From Persicaria tinctoria (lineage: Eukaryota; Streptophyta; Magnoliopsida; Caryophyllales; Polygonaceae), in the NCBI GenBank assembly GCA_037127255.1, contig JBANSL010000002.1, positions 96,626,519-96,690,518 of the forward strand: a DNA stretch of 64,000 nt, in the 5' to 3' direction. The translations under genes and the position numbers were made by a program. The notes below the pieces were generated by a model. The model saw only the letters and a list, made by a program, of their open reading frames with translations. It was not told the origin of the DNA and did not search any database. How positions within the stretch are numbered: position 1 is the first letter of the stretch; the number at the start of each line of letters is the position of its first letter. Shown in pieces: positions 1-12,037 of this stretch.

Positions 1-157
1 TCTGAGCGACCCATATAATTCTTATTTGTTAATTCTTTTCTTACTTTGTATTGTTCTTTTAATCTGAAATTGTTAACTTCCCCTCTAGATTTAAGTGTTT
101 ATTAGAACTTTTACTTTTTTTTTTAATGTAAATTCATTTCAATTATACTTTTGCCAG

Positions 158-253
158 ATTATGCCACCTATGAGCCTATGGCATCCTGTATCTGATGATT
201 GTGCTGATACGTGTCAAAGAATGAATGACGGAGTTTCTCCAGGATTTGCATGA
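158..253 (+). CDS. Possible terminal exon of an upstream gene (partial)
   Basis: A T-rich tract ending in CAG at 157 looks like a splice acceptor. It is followed by an open frame of 31 codons (starting I-M-P-P-M-S-L-W-H-P-V and ending S-P-G-F-A) closed by TGA at 251-253. A consensus AATAAA lies 117 bp further on, as expected for a last exon with a short 3' UTR. The rest of the gene would lie to the left of the window. I do not recognise the peptide and no function is assigned. A chance open stretch behind a polypyrimidine tract is the alternative. Confidence 0.4.
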   Translation: MMPPMSLWHPVSDDCADTCQRMNDGVSPGFA

Positions 254-369
254 ACGAAGCCTACCTCGCCTCGATCAGTGCCTTTTCAGAACACCTATGT
301 CGTTCAATAACAATGTTTTTTTTTAGACTTTCGAAACATTTGTTTATATTGTATTTGGTCATTCCTTAT

Positions 370-375
370 AATAAA
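370..375 (+). terminator. AATAAA polyadenylation signal for the putative left-edge gene
   Basis: An exact AATAAA sits about 120 bp after the stop codon of the putative terminal exon, in a T-rich 3' UTR-like stretch. Confidence 0.35.
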
Positions 376-519
376 TATTTTATATTCTCTTTTTTCTTTT
401 CCATCGCATCCGCGCCATGGCGCGGGTATAACACTAGTTAACTTTAAAGAAATTAATTAGCGTGCTAATTGAAGATATTGAAAACTATATAAAATATTAT
501 TTTTATATATAATTTAATA

Positions 520-756
520 CTCCCTCCGTCCAAAAATACATGGACTTTTACTATTCATGCACGTTTTTTTAGGAGCTAAAAACTATATAAAATATTAACT
601 TTTTTATTAATTTTTTTTAATAATTACAAACTTATTATCCATAAGTTTGTAATTATTAAAAAAAATTAATAAAAAAGTTAATATTTTATATAGTTTTTAC
701 CTTCTTAAAAAAGCGTGCGTGAATAGTAAAGGCAATGTATTGTTGGACGGAGGTAG
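520..756. mobile_element. Stowaway-like MITE (237 bp)
   Basis: The ends read CTCCCTCCGTCC and GGACGGAGGTAG. The whole element is a near-perfect inverted repeat able to form one long hairpin, flanked by TA at 518-519 and 757-758. The CTCCCTCCGT terminus and TA duplication are hallmarks of Stowaway (Tc1/mariner) MITEs. Confidence 0.9.
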
Positions 757-878
757 TAGTTATTAGCATGTTAGGTATTAAATTATTATTTTAAAAAATA
801 ATAAAAAAGTTGATATTTTATATAATTTTTAACTAAAAAAACACCTTAAAAAGTTAAGTGATAAAACATACTGTAACC

Positions 879-1077
879 AATGACCTCTTACTCTAGCGGT
901 AAGGGTGAGGTATCCCAAAGGAGAGGCCCTGGGTTCAAATCTTACTTGGTGCATTTAGGTCATATCAATGGCCATATCAATTCCCACAAGCGCGTACGGC
1001 CAAGCGGTGTATACTGGTGAAGTGATCTGTGTGCTTTGTGTGCAGGTAGGTGAGGTTACAACCGTGGATTGCACTTT
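879..1077 (+). mobile_element. tRNA-derived SINE-like head
   Basis: A-box-like (CTCTAGCGGTAAGG, 891-904) and B-box-like (GGGTTCAAATC, 931-941) segments are spaced as in tRNA-derived SINEs. No poly(A) tail or target duplication was found. The sequence runs directly into the tandem repeat that follows. Confidence 0.55.
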
Positions 1078-1510
1078 GCGAAAGTGGTATTGAGCCTCCT
1101 CAAAAAATCCCGCAAGGGGTTTATGGGGTATGGGACCACGAAGGCACGAAGCGGTGGGGTCAGTCACTATAAAAAGTTTACCCTACCAAAGTTTGGGTAG
1201 TATCCATAGGCCACCATGCGAAAGTGGTACTGAGCCTCCTCAAAATGGGGTATGGGGCCACGAAGCGGTGGGACCCGTCACTATAAAAAGTTTACCCTAT
1301 CAAAGTTTGGATAGTATCCAAAGGTCACCATGCGAAAGTGGTACTGAGCCTCCTCAAAGTACCCAAAGGTCACCATGCGAAAGGGGTACCGAGCCTCCTC
1401 AAAAAATCCCGCAAGGAGTTTATGGGGTATGGGGCCGTAAAACGGTGGGGTCAATCATTATAAAAAGTTTACCCTATCAAAGTTTGGGTAGTATCCAAAA
1501 ATCACCAGTT
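1078..1510 (+). repeat. Tandem minisatellite of SINE-body-like units (about 45-140 bp)
   Basis: Units start with GCGAAAG(T/G)GGTA followed by a GAGCCTCCTCAAA block, at 1078, 1218, 1332 and 1377. Full units contain a CTATAAAAAGTTTACCCTA block and a GTATCC(A/T)(A/T)(A/G) junction. The second and third units are internally deleted. The frame is open for about 150 codons across the array, but this comes from the repetition and is not evidence of a gene. Confidence 0.75.
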
Positions 1511-1904
1511 CAAATTCCGGATATGGCCGTTAATTATTTACAAATCCAAGATAAAACATACTGTAGTGTATATCGCTAGGGGATAATGAGTAATGACGTC
1601 TACCGAGTAATGATCAATATATTGGGTTCCAGTTCATTAATTCGCTCAAAAAATTATCAAATTTTATGTTAATTTGGATGATTCTTGGACGACTATGATT
1701 CGTTAAGAGTTAACACTATGATTAGTGTCATTTCATACTAAATATACTTTATTATTATTTTAATTAACGAGGCAAATTATTTACTAGGATGAGAATATGA
1801 GATGTAGAAACCATCGGAAGAATAAGACTATTTAAATCGTCGGAAAAGTTTCCAATAGACAATGGTTCCATTTAAATAACGGTGGGTCATATACGACGCG
1901 ATAG
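1511..1904. other. Intergenic, nothing recognised
   Basis: AT-rich sequence with no convincing coding frame, RNA gene or repeat boundary. Confidence 0.5.
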
Positions 1905-2090
1905 GTTACGCATGTCCAAGCACCACACGCCAACTAAGCCAAACACATAAGCCGAGTGAGATTCCATTATAAAATCAATTGGTGTTGAGAGGAGTAGACC
2001 ACCCACTTATGTACAAGGCTTGACTTCACTATATTTTCCATGTGAGATACTATCTCATATTCCATATTCTCAACAGTTCCAATTGTAAAA
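1905..2090 (-). mobile_element. Degenerate TRIM-LTR-like remnant
   Basis: The minus strand resembles the LTR of the TRIM at 54581-55131. Shared blocks include the CACATAAGCCGAGTGAG / CACAAGCCGGGTGGGG segment, the CCATTATAAAATCAATTGG segment, and the 'CTTATAT / CAAGGCTT' stretch. Neither boundaries nor duplication can be placed. Confidence 0.45.
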
Positions 2091-3925
2091 GATCTCGACG
2101 GTTTTTAAATACAACACACAATATATAATCGGTCAGTGATCGAATCCTATAATGAAATAAGGTTTGAGGGATTAGCTAGATATACACATCTTTCATCAGA
2201 CTAATTAGAAATATGCTTTCGAAAGATCAAAAAAGAAAACGAGCAACAACTAACAACCTGTTAATAGTCAGTTTTTAGCCATATATTTGTTGTTGTCAGA
2301 ATCACTCCTCACGTTGTCAGGTCTCTTAATAGGGACTCTTTTATTCCCCTTGACTATATCTTCTTCCTTACTCATTGCTTGATTGTCGTAGAAAGTGATA
2401 GCAGGTTATATCTGACTCCTGAATCATAGTCATTTGACTTAAGCAAGCAACCTTGGTTCACACAGTCCTACGAGAACAAACTGTACAAAACAAGGTAAGG
2501 CAATGCAGGAGAAAGACATAATTGGAAGCAAGATTAAAATGAGAAAAGATGCAACTATATATCGACTTTTAAGGCTTCATAAATTATTTTTAACTTTTAT
2601 TTTTATAAAAAAAAGTCTGAATGAGTTTAACTTCGATGGAATTCATCTCGAAGAAACAAGTCAATAATGAAAATCCAACACACAATTTTCATAAAAAAAA
2701 AAGGGTTAGTTTTTTAATTGAGATTATGTGTTAACGACCAGGGGCAGAGCTGGAGGTGCTCGGGAGTTCTAAAGCATCATCTGGCTGGAAAAAAATACAT
2801 TTTTTTACATTCATTATTTTAAGGTAATATAAGGTCTTTAAATAAGGTTTGAAGCAAAAGTGTTATATATCTAGCTCAAATGCTCAGATGGTAATGGACG
2901 GAAGAGTTTTTTAACACTTTGGACGAAAACCTGGCTCCGCCACTTTTGACAATTCTACTCCTAAAAACATTAGAAATGCAACTTTAAAATTAAGTTTAAA
3001 CTATTCCAATTACACACCTTAAAACTATTTATCACCTTTGATTTGTATGAAGGCATTAAAATATGAAATCCAGCCAAGTAATGGAATTTAAATGTACTTT
3101 GATCATGAATTGTATATTATATTTATTCGAAAACTTTAAGAGTAATTATTAATGAGTTAATTGATTTATGCGCCAAACCCTTGCATATAAAAGTGAAAAC
3201 AAGGTGTACTGGTTGGGGTATACTTGTCATGCCCTTTAATTAAGTTTATATATATGTTTGGAAGTTTTCTCCCTCAAGCCATTGTCTAATAAAGAGAGCG
3301 AATAAAAAACAAAGGATTAATTTTTAATTAATTAACTAATCATTTGTTAAATTGGGTTTTTGCCTTCTTGTCTGCAACTTCAAATATCACACTTGAAATA
3401 CTCCAAACTAGTGGCCAGCAAAATTCACATTATTTTGGGATTAATGGGGGCTTAATATGCATTAATCCCTCTTTTAATCGGTCCACGTACGTCCATCGAT
3501 CGATCTCTTTGATCACCTTGTCTTCAACTTATATAATCATGTAAGATTCCATCTAATCAATCAATCCAAGCTAAGCCAAGGTAAGATGAGTACGGAGTAA
3601 TTGATTTTATCTATTAATATATTGATTTTTTTTTATCCTAGTCTAGTTCGATCGGACTTAGCCACTCTAATTCTGAATCGAGTATTGTGTGATCTATTTA
3701 AAGGGTTAACCTTTTTACTCACAAGTGACTCCATCTTTTTAAAATCATTCAAACTTCGAACATCTTGATATATATGTGGTACCCCACAAATACTACATCA
3801 CGAATGTAATGAATAGAGTTATTAGGCAATTAAAGATAAAGTGTAGGGGTTAATTGTGTAAATTTGGAAAATACCTTAAATAGGCTAATAAGTCCCCTAT
3901 CCCCGTACTGGTTGCTGATGAATAT
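2091..3925. other. Intergenic, nothing recognised
   Basis: Low-GC sequence without long coding frames. The stretch at about 3700-3800 (a CTCACAAGTGA block followed by a GTGGTACC block) recurs in altered form at about 4.42 kb downstream of 40 kb (44215-44320), so it is probably old repeat DNA. No gene can be supported. Confidence 0.4.
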
Positions 3926-4206
3926 CAGAGCATCTCCAACAGTTTCTTCATTTTGGGGATTTTGGAGTTTTTGGAGAATTTTAAGGTTTTTTGGTCCAAT
4001 TGATTCCCCATCACATTCTCCAAAATGGAGAAGCAGCAAAAAAAATAGAGAGGATTCCCTAAATCTGTAGCATTTTCAAAACCAAATGATTCTCTAAATC
4101 TTCGAAATGGGGAAGCTGTTGGAGTTAAAACAAAAATAATTTGAAAAATATGTATTTTGTTTCTCCATTTTGAAAATTTTTTAGAGAAGCCGCTAGAGAT
4201 GATCTT
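3926..4206. repeat. MITE-like repeat with AGAGCATCTCCAACAG end
   Basis: The left end, AGAGCATCTCCAACAG, and the right end, CTAGAGATGATCTT, are imperfect inverted copies, and the inside is low-complexity T/G-rich on one side. Such ends are common on short plant DNA transposons. The superfamily is not determined. Confidence 0.45.
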
Positions 4207-5204
4207 ACAAACTCTTCTTCCTCCTCTCTCTCTCTCTCTCTCAAATTCTCCATTGAAAACCAAGTTTTCACCTATCCGGCCTTCGGGTCATAACAACAAG
4301 TTGGTATGATCGGTAATATATCGAGTCTAAAGTGAACCATATGAATAACTAGTGTAAAAAAAAATTTAAAATTGTTTGAAATACATGTTGGGACACCCAA
4401 CAATATCCATCAAAAAGAAGTTTTTATATATTGATGATTTATGAATCCAATCCTACAAAACTAAGAAGTTGTACATTTAGGGAATAAGGTCTACATGTTG
4501 GAGGAAAGGAGTGACAAAGAGAAAGTGAATATTGAATGGTCATTAGAGTTTCATTAATTTAAAAAGGGTTGTTATTTACACCCAATTTTTTACTATCTAC
4601 ACCACATACTCTAATTTTTTCATTTTTAAAAAAAAAAAACCATGCCCCTCTTGAATTACATGACTATGACTCAAGATAGGCAGAGTGTGGTGTATATAGT
4701 AAATAAAGTGGGTATAAATATTAACACTTTACTAATTTAACTATGAGATTAATTAAGCTAATTATTATTATGAAAATGTTAACAATCATACCACTTACCG
4801 GTCAACAAGATGTACACGTTCTATTTTCAAAACTCATTATTGTTAATTTGTTGCCATTAATTATGAAATATTATTTGTAATGCTTTTCCCATCACACTAG
4901 CTAGCTATTCCTTCCCAATTTATATATTAATTTTTTTGGACATCTTTGGTCTTAAAAAAGAAGGGTTCCTTTTTCTTTTTATCCTGCCATATCATGATTA
5001 AAATACTAGGAATTACACTTAATGACTTTTCAAAGAATACACAACAATTCCTTGCATGTTCTTGATATATTTCATCTAATCAATATAGAAATATATGTCT
5101 TAGATAAGATTTTACTAAATTCATTAAATATTGATATATTTTTACAAGATTTGTCATGTTTGTTAAATATGAATATATTATAATATATCTCTTTTATTGT
5201 CTAC
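4207..5204. other. Intergenic, nothing recognised
   Basis: AT-rich DNA with short homopolymer runs. No gene, RNA or bounded element was seen. Confidence 0.4.
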
Positions 5205-5500
5205 TTTTTTTTTTTGGATCAGGAAAGAATTCGAATTCCCAAACACCAACGAAAATCTGGGAAGACGAGAGGCCGAGGGAAAGACAGACGGGCTAACAGT
5301 CATGATACAACAAGAAAGACAAAAAAACAAAAAGAAAACCCGAATACAGACGATCTCAGAAAAGAAGGCCATCGGAGAGAAAGTCGAAGGACGCCTAGTG
5401 AACACTGCGAATGCCGAGAACATGGGAAAGTCGAGGGACTGACACGACGTCTCGATGCTGCCGGGGAGACAGAAGCAGAAACCCCTTAGCGGAAAAGACA
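5205..5500 (-). mobile_element. Non-LTR retroposon fragment (family shared with 11668-11847)
   Basis: On the minus strand the element ends in a poly(A) run (T-run at 5205-5215). It shares the GCTAACAG.CATGATACAACAA stretch and flanking blocks with the bounded retroposon at 11668-11847. A minus-strand open frame of about 117 codons runs through it but has no recognisable domain. I could not place a target duplication. Confidence 0.55.
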
Positions 5501-6420
5501 TCTCCTGAAAAAGTGTGAATCTTAACATCAACCATCAAATATGTTGGTGCATCCAAAATCCAAATCCTTTCATTTTAAAAAAAAAGATGGATGACTTTTG
5601 CACCTTTTCCTAGTTTCAAGATCACCTTGAGTTTAATGAAACCGTGTATCTAACGACTTTAGATTTCCTCAAAATCTTTTCTTCTCCACGAATTGAAGGG
5701 ACCCTACTTAATCAAGTAGCTAGTCAAAGATGCTGCAGGAGGACTACAGTGTAGCCCGTCAATTCATTCTATTTACGTTCCACATTAGCTTATATATAAC
5801 GGAATATTGCACCTTCCACTTTTGTTTATAGATGCTCCGTAAGAGGTTTTATGTAGTGGAGTTTCATCCTAAAACCAATTAATATTAGAGTTTACAATGT
5901 TTAGATTCACTGTATTTTTCATATGGAACATGATATTCTTAACTCGATCACCTACACGTCCACACCCGAACTATATATAATTTAGTACACTAGGTCCATT
6001 AAAGGATAAAATTCTCTCACTCACAAGAGATTCTATATTATTACTTAAAATGAAATCTAATACCAACCACTTCCAATTTGTGATTTGCTCAATGTTATAA
6101 CATATTTAATTAATGAGCCTACCCCCATGCACATATGGAGGATTATTAAGCTATAGCATTAGGTTGTGCATCAAGATATACAAACACACCATAATTTATT
6201 CTCTTAATTAATCTAATTTGAATCTTTAAAAAAAAAACAGAGTTAACTCTTAGTAGAGGGCAGAGCCAGGGCAAAAATTAGTTAATACACAAGACCCACA
6301 CAAGGGGTTACATTAATTTAATCATCATAATGCAAATATGTTAGCCATTAAGGGAACCCAATCTAATTAAGTATTGATTATAATATAACCCACCCAATAT
6401 AGCCCCTCCTACTCTCTATA
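5501..6420. other. Upstream region of the LBD29/17-like gene
   Basis: Non-coding. At about 5745-5960 there is a degraded stretch resembling the TRIM LTR (a CATCCTAAAACCAATTAA block). A GAGACA core (reverse complement of TGTCTC) lies at 5466-5471 inside the retroposon. Nothing else was recognised. Confidence 0.4.
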
Positions 6421-6441
6421 GCTTCTCCATCATTTCCTGTT

Positions 6442-6450
6442 TATATATAA
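6442..6450 (+). promoter_or_regulatory. TATA box of the LBD29/17-like gene
   Basis: TATATATAA lies 140 bp upstream of the ATG, leaving room for a 5' UTR of about 110 bp. It is the only strong TATA motif at a suitable distance. Confidence 0.5.
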
Positions 6451-6589
6451 AGCATATAGGTTTTCACTCATCTTCATCAAACCAATTCAATTCATACCCA
6501 AAATCCAGTACTGAATCTCAGTTCACAAGAACACATTAAACCCTCCAAACCCTTTTAAGTGTTAATTAATTATTAAGTACTCAATTAGT

Positions 6590-7577
6590 ATGACAGGCTC
6601 ATCAGGTTCACCTTGTGGAGCTTGCAAGTTCCTGAGGAGGAAATGTGTGAGGGGGTGTGTCTTTGCACCTTACTTCAGCCATGAACATGGAGCCACCCAC
6701 TTCGCCGCCATCCACAAGGTGTTCGGCGCCAGCAACGTCTCTAAGCTCCTCTCCCACCTCCCCGTTAGCGAGCGGAGTGAGGCTGCCGTCACCATCTCCT
6801 ATGAGGCCCAGGCTAGGCTCCATGACCCCATCTATGGCTGTGTCTCCCACATTTTTGCCCTACAACAACAGGTACAATACTATCCCTGATTTTGATAAAT
6901 AGAAAGCAGTCACCCGGATTCGAACCAGGACTCCTTTCCGACTTAACATCCCATAACCGGAAAAAGGCGCAAAATTTAGGGCTAGTTGTGTTTAGTGTCA
7001 CAAACTTTTGAATTGGTTGCACCCAGTGTCAAGAAAACGAGCTCTATGACACTGGGCGCAACTGATATATTCAAAAGTTGGAGAATTTCATATATAAGTT
7101 TGTGTCATTAGACGCAACTATATGAACATGTGTTGAAACCCTAATGGTTGTTTTTCTCCTGGCATGTGATCATAGGTGATGAATTTGCAAGCACAACTAG
7201 CAAGCTTGAAGCAGCAATCGGCGGTATCAATTCCAACGACTTCGAGTACTTGTTCGTCTTCCTACCCGCAAGACGTGCATAGTTGGCTCCAGTCCGAGTA
7301 CCCGAGCATGGTGATGCCTCAATTCGGAGGCCACAATGCAAGCATGGGAGTCGATTCGACACTATTTGGGACCCAAAACGGATTCATTAATAGCCACAAT
7401 AGGGATGATTCGGGTTTTCGAGAGGAAAATGGGTCATTTGGGAGCTATGAAGATTCTACTTCAATGGCATCAATTGATCCCTATGAAAGCAACAACGATT
7501 ACGGCCATAGATGGCCTTACCATGACACAACCGAAGATCTCCACTCGGTTGCCTTTGGCTATTCCCAGCACTCATAA
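6590..7577 (+). CDS. LOB-domain transcription factor, LBD29/LBD17 type (two exons, 227 aa)
   Basis: Exons are 6590-6871 and 7176-7577. The 304-bp intron (GT at 6872, AG at 7174-7175) falls after the Q-Q-Q of the LOB domain, the usual LBD intron site. The N-terminus carries the zinc-finger-like block CX2CX6CX3C (C9, C12, C19, C23). The [17 protein letters not shown] part of the GAS block follows, then the coiled stretch V-M-N-L-Q-A-Q-L. The C-terminal half is rich in S, Y and D, as expected of an activation region. Class I LBD proteins are nuclear DNA-binding regulators. LBD16, LBD17 and LBD29 belong to one branch, and LBD16 and LBD29 act below auxin response factors in lateral-root initiation. 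LBD29/LBD17 is the closest match I recall, but the exact orthology needs a tree. The frame is complete and looks functional. Confidence 0.93.
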
Positions 7578-8881
7578 AAGATGATCGATCGATCTATCCT
7601 GAAGCTCCCCAAGATGAGTGTTGAAATAGTTAGGTTAATTAAGAACTTATACACAAAATTCAGTTGGATCAGTTTTTGCAAACAAGTAATGGATTTGCTT
7701 ATTTTGCTATATATATATATATTTGATGGTCATGGGTTTTAAATTTTAATGTATTATTTCCTTGCCATTTCATTTGTGGTTATAATGTATATAGGAGACG
7801 CTCTAAGAACAAATGTTTTAAGGTAAGCTATAAAATCATAGACATCACATATATATAATTAGGGCCGGAAATACCCATGCGGATATTCGATCCACCCGCA
7901 TTAAATTTATAGGAAACCCCTAACTAAAGTGGGTGATAGGTTGTGCGGGTAGCCGAGTACAGGTGAAGAGCTAGGGTGATAGAGATGGATTATGAGTGAA
8001 GATTTTTCATTCATTACCTTCACTCATTACCCGTCCCAATAGTCCACTTATTAACCCGCCCTCCATACCCGCATTAAAGCTCTAAAATGTAAATATGTAT
8101 GTTTTTACCATTATACCCTTTGCATACCAAAAATCTAAACCCCAATCTTGCTAAGTGATCACCGCCTCCCTCCATCCTGGCATTCACTCTCCACATTCCA
8201 CTTTGTTCCACCTTTGACATCCTGGTATTAAGTGTCCACATTCCCCATTCCAACTTCCTCCACTATTTTATTTCACCCATTGATCATCCGCTGCATGTAC
8301 CAACATTTACCTGTATCGATTTGTTGATCGGTGAACATTTTTGTGGGTGATGGGTGAGGCAAGTGGGGCTATTTACCCCACGGGGTGGGTGATGAAATGA
8401 CTTCATCCATTCATAACCTGATCCATTTTAGCCCTTATATATAAGAGTGCTACATACGGTTCGAAAATCAAAGCCCTAACTGCAGGTATATTATCTTCGT
8501 CTCGAAATCTGGAACTAAAATTTAGACGGATAAGTTAGATATATTGGTTAATTCTTTCTTTTATGAAATAAATGGATTTTTTTTTATTAATGAGACTTTA
8601 AATAAACAATCTAATCCCAACTCTTTTGGACGAGTAAGTTAGATATATAATATATTGGCTAATCTTTTACATCTTATAGAATAAAATTTAATCTAATAAT
8701 ATTTGACTACCCAAAAAAATAAATATGTGATATTTTATTATGATTTAGTACTTTTATATTTTCAAATGATAAATAAAATAAAGATATTTTATTTTATTAT
8801 GTACTTTTTATTGGATAAATAAGTGATAAAATAATAAAGAGTATATAAATAAGAGCAGTTACTCTTAGGAGATATAATAAA
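7578..8881. other. Downstream of the LBD gene: 3' UTR and intergenic
   Basis: The 3' UTR probably extends to about 7790. Beyond that is AT-rich DNA; a GC-richer stretch at 7862-8440 contains repeated ACCCGC/GCGGGT words in opposite orientations, such as repeats often show. No coding frame is supported. Confidence 0.4.
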
Positions 8882-9617
8882 GGTGAAACTAATTAAAATA
8901 ACCCAACCTTTAAGGGGGTGTTAAAAATATATCTCCACCTTTTAAATGTAAGATAACTATCCCGACCTTTATATGTGGTGTTAAAATAATATCACACCAA
9001 TTTTATCTCAAAAAAAATGATGACATGTTGCATACATGGCAAAAAAATAATAATTTATAAAAGAGAAAACTAATAACAAAAACCAGCATTAATATAATGT
9101 TGTTAAACCATGGGTTTCTTGGATTTTTTAATGAAGCAAACCCGGTTTTCTTAAACCCGGTTTCCTTAAGGAAATACGTATGTGATTATTAGGTAAAGCA
9201 GTAAAATTTAATTGAATTTCATCCCATTTCTTTTTAATTGTAATATTCTAGATATTGAATTCAATTTCTTAGTCCAGCAAACACCGATTAATTGTAATAT
9301 TCTAGATATTGGCGTGAGGGAGAATAATTAAAAAAAGGGTTTAAGAAAACCGGGTTTGATTTAAAAATAATAATTCATGAAACCCATGGTTTAACAAAAT
9401 TATATTACTGCTGATTTTTTTATTGTTAGTTTTGCCTTTTATAAATTATTATTTTTTTGCCATATATGCGCCATGTCATCATTTTTTTTGAGATAAAATT
9501 ATTGTGATATTATTTTAACACCACTTATAAAAGTCGGGATATTTATCTTACATTTGAAAAGTGGAGATATATTTTTAACACCCCCTTAAAAGTTGGGTTA
9601 TTTTAATTAGTTTCGTC
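8882..9617. mobile_element. MULE-type MITE with long inverted repeats (736 bp)
   Basis: The two ends are inverted copies for well over 200 bp (GGTGAAACTAATTAAAATAA against GACGAAACTAATTAAAATAA). A 9-bp duplication, TATAATAAA, lies at 8873-8881 and 9618-9626. The small unpaired middle contains two direct copies of a 21-bp segment beginning ATTGTAATATTC. Long TIRs, a terminal G and a 9-bp duplication point to the Mutator superfamily. There is no transposase. Confidence 0.9.
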
Positions 9618-10100
9618 TATAATAAAATATAACCAATTAACAAAATATATATGAGTGCGGATAACAAATACTGATCATCTATATACACATAGTACTTTTT
9701 CTTAATGAAAATATTTGGATGAGGTAAATTCCATCTTAAAAGTAGGCTTTTCAACAGATGATCAACATACTTTTTTTATAATCAGTTTTTAATTAACTAA
9801 TTAATCTATATATGTAATTCTCTTAATACAATCTTCCTATATACGATAAGAAATTAAATTTGATGAGGTTTAATTTAATCTCTACATCAATAGTAGGCTT
9901 TTTAACTAATCAAATTTAATGATATGTCATCTCCAAATTTGATGATATTTTTTTTAATCATATCAATAAATATTTTCTAAGATATTTTTACGATAAAGAT
10001 TTTCACAATTTTTAACTTACTTTATCAACACTTTTCTTATTCTATGCTATATATGTTTGTTAATAGTAAAAATACTATTCATTCAACTCCTTCCTACTTT

Positions 10101-11160
10101 TTGAACCCTCTAACCTAGCCGCCGCCTCATCCCTTGTTCTTCATCTTCTACACCATGGCCTCCGGCAATCGGTTCTCCAACCGCCACTCCTCGGCCGCTC
10201 CCTATACCACCGCTCCTTAGACCACCGCTCCTAAAAAAAAAAAAAAAAAAAAAAACCCAACTCCAAACAAACCCTTCAACCAACAATCGACTTTTAGCCC
10301 TTCACCCGGCGCCGCCTCAACCTCTGTTCTTGGATCCGATAACTCACTTCTCCGGTTAGCCCATCCTTTCTTCAATCTCTGTTCGGATGTTTTTTTTTTG
10401 AAGGTTAGATCTTCCGCCGCCGCTGCTCCTTTGTCCTCCGGTGGTCTTGTTTGGCCGCTCTCCGCCGCCCCGACTTTCATCGTTCGATGCCTTCAAAGTT
10501 CTTCCTCGGCCGCTGCTCTGGCTATGGTGGTTCCTCGCGGCGTTGGGATGTCTGTCCCCCAGACCACCCGTCGGGCCACTCCTCCCCATCCTCCGACGCC
10601 CCCTCCTCATAACTGCTCCATCGCCACCTCTGCCCATCCCTCCTCTCCGACTTCCACCTCACTGTAAGTGCAGTCACCATGACAGATTTGCTGTTCAAAA
10701 GCTCTCGCGCAGGCCTCAGTCTGCCATCCAGGGTAACCCCTCCGCCAACACCAGATTCCACCGCTCTCTTATCTCTAAACGGATTTGATAACCCAAATCT
10801 GTTTGTACACCCAAATCGAATACCCAAACCTGATGAACCCACCAAAATTTGGAAAACCCACGAATCCGATAAACCCAATTTAGCCAGCCGATTTGATCTA
10901 CGATCTTGGGTCTAGATTCGACACTACAACCACCTAAAGTGATCTCAACAACAGTCCAGATATCAAGAATCAAGACAAGATCTCAAGACATCACGGAATT
11001 TTCTAGTTGTTTTAGTTTTTTTTTGTTTTTGTTTTTAATTTTTTTCTTTTCGTTAGTTCGCCGACCCTCTGCGTAGGGTCTAACAAGTCATCTTTGGATG
11101 ACTTCAGGATCGCCTGTCGATCCACTTCTTGCCCACGGTAAAAAAAAAAAAAAAAAAAAA
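10101..11160 (+). mobile_element. Non-autonomous non-LTR retroposon (about 1.06 kb)
   Basis: The element ends in a 21-A tail (11140-11160). The sequence CTCCTTCCTACTTTT occurs immediately before it (10086-10100) and immediately after it (11163-11177), a classic target-primed insertion duplication. The 5' half is GC-rich with open frames on both strands and contains an internal run of about 22 A at 10233-10254. The 3' part includes a small inverted repeat (GACCCTCTGCGTAGGGTC). No reverse transcriptase is encoded, so it must have been moved by a LINE in trans. None of the open frames has a recognisable domain. Confidence 0.8.
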
Positions 11161-11177
11161 AACTCCTTCCTACTTTT

Positions 11178-11443
11178 ATAAATTTAAGGATGTGTATTGT
11201 CGTATTCGTATGGGTCAAGTCAAGTGGAATAAAAGTTGCATGCTAGCAATGGCTTCCTAAGTTGCAGACTAATAACACCAAACCCAGCCCAATATCGCGA
11301 CCCGGGCCCAAACTTGTTGTGGATACTGCAGTCTCACTTGACACAAGGCCCAACAAAATTGTACCACGAAAATACCAAGATTTAAAAAAAAAAAAAAATA
11401 GTTGATAAAGTAACTGAAATTGACAGATTGTTTTAATTAAATA
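11178..11443. other. Short intergenic segment
   Basis: Nothing recognised apart from a run of A at about 11383-11398. Confidence 0.3.
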
Positions 11444-11667
11444 CTACCTCCGTATGGAGATATACGTTTATTAACTTTTTGAAATATTTTTTAAGGAGTT
11501 AAAAATTATATAAAATAATAATTTTTATTAATTTTTTTTTACATAACCTTATATATTACTAATAAGTCCGATATAATTATGTAAAAAATTAATTAAAAAA
11601 ATATTATTTTATATAATTTTTAACTCTTTAAAAAACGTTTCAAAAAATCAACGGACTTTTTTTATTC
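11444..11667. mobile_element. Stowaway-like MITE, right end lost
   Basis: It starts CTACCTCCGTATGG after TA and folds back on itself around 11545. The expected right terminus is missing because the retroposon at 11668 inserted there. Confidence 0.7.
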
Positions 11668-11847
11668 TTTTTTTTAATTAGGTAAAAATTCGAGTTCAGA
11701 CAAGCCTGAAACTCGATAGGCCGACGAATCGGCAGACGGACTAACCGTTATTATACAACAAATAACATAATATACACACAAAAATCACAGAGGAGAGAAA
11801 CAACCCTAAGAACCCAAATAAGTCGTCAGCCAGCGGAAAAGTCGGGT
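11668..11847 (-). mobile_element. Short retroposon (SINE or LINE 3' end), minus orientation
   Basis: The stretch GAC(T)7-8ATTC is present on both sides (11654-11667 and 11848-11862). On the minus strand the element ends in poly(A). It is related to 5205-5500 through the GACTAACCGTTATTATACAA block. Confidence 0.7.
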
Positions 11848-11901
11848 GACTTTTTTTTATTCAAATGCAAAGGCAGACATCCATTTGAATTTTCATACTC
11901 T

Positions 11902-12021
11902 TTTTTTTTTGTTCAAAGGTAGGCACTTAGGCCATTACAATATTGGGGAAGGAGGGATTCGAACTCGTGATCTATTGGTCACTACATGTCATCCTTACCA
12001 GCTAAGCTAGTAAGGCTTGAC
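11902..12021 (-). mobile_element. tRNA-derived SINE (120 bp) with exact 16-bp duplication
   Basis: On the minus strand it has a tRNA-like A box (TAGCTTAGCTGGTAAGG) and B box (GAGTTCGAATCC) and a poly(A) tail. TGAATTTTCATACTCT flanks it on both sides (11886-11901 and 12022-12037). Confidence 0.88.
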
Positions 12022-12037
12022 TGAATTTTCATACTCT

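Noticed and set aside
10217..10973. Overlapping frames on both strands of the GC-rich retroposon
   Set aside because: Several phases are open simultaneously, as expected of GC-rich sequence; none shows a known domain.
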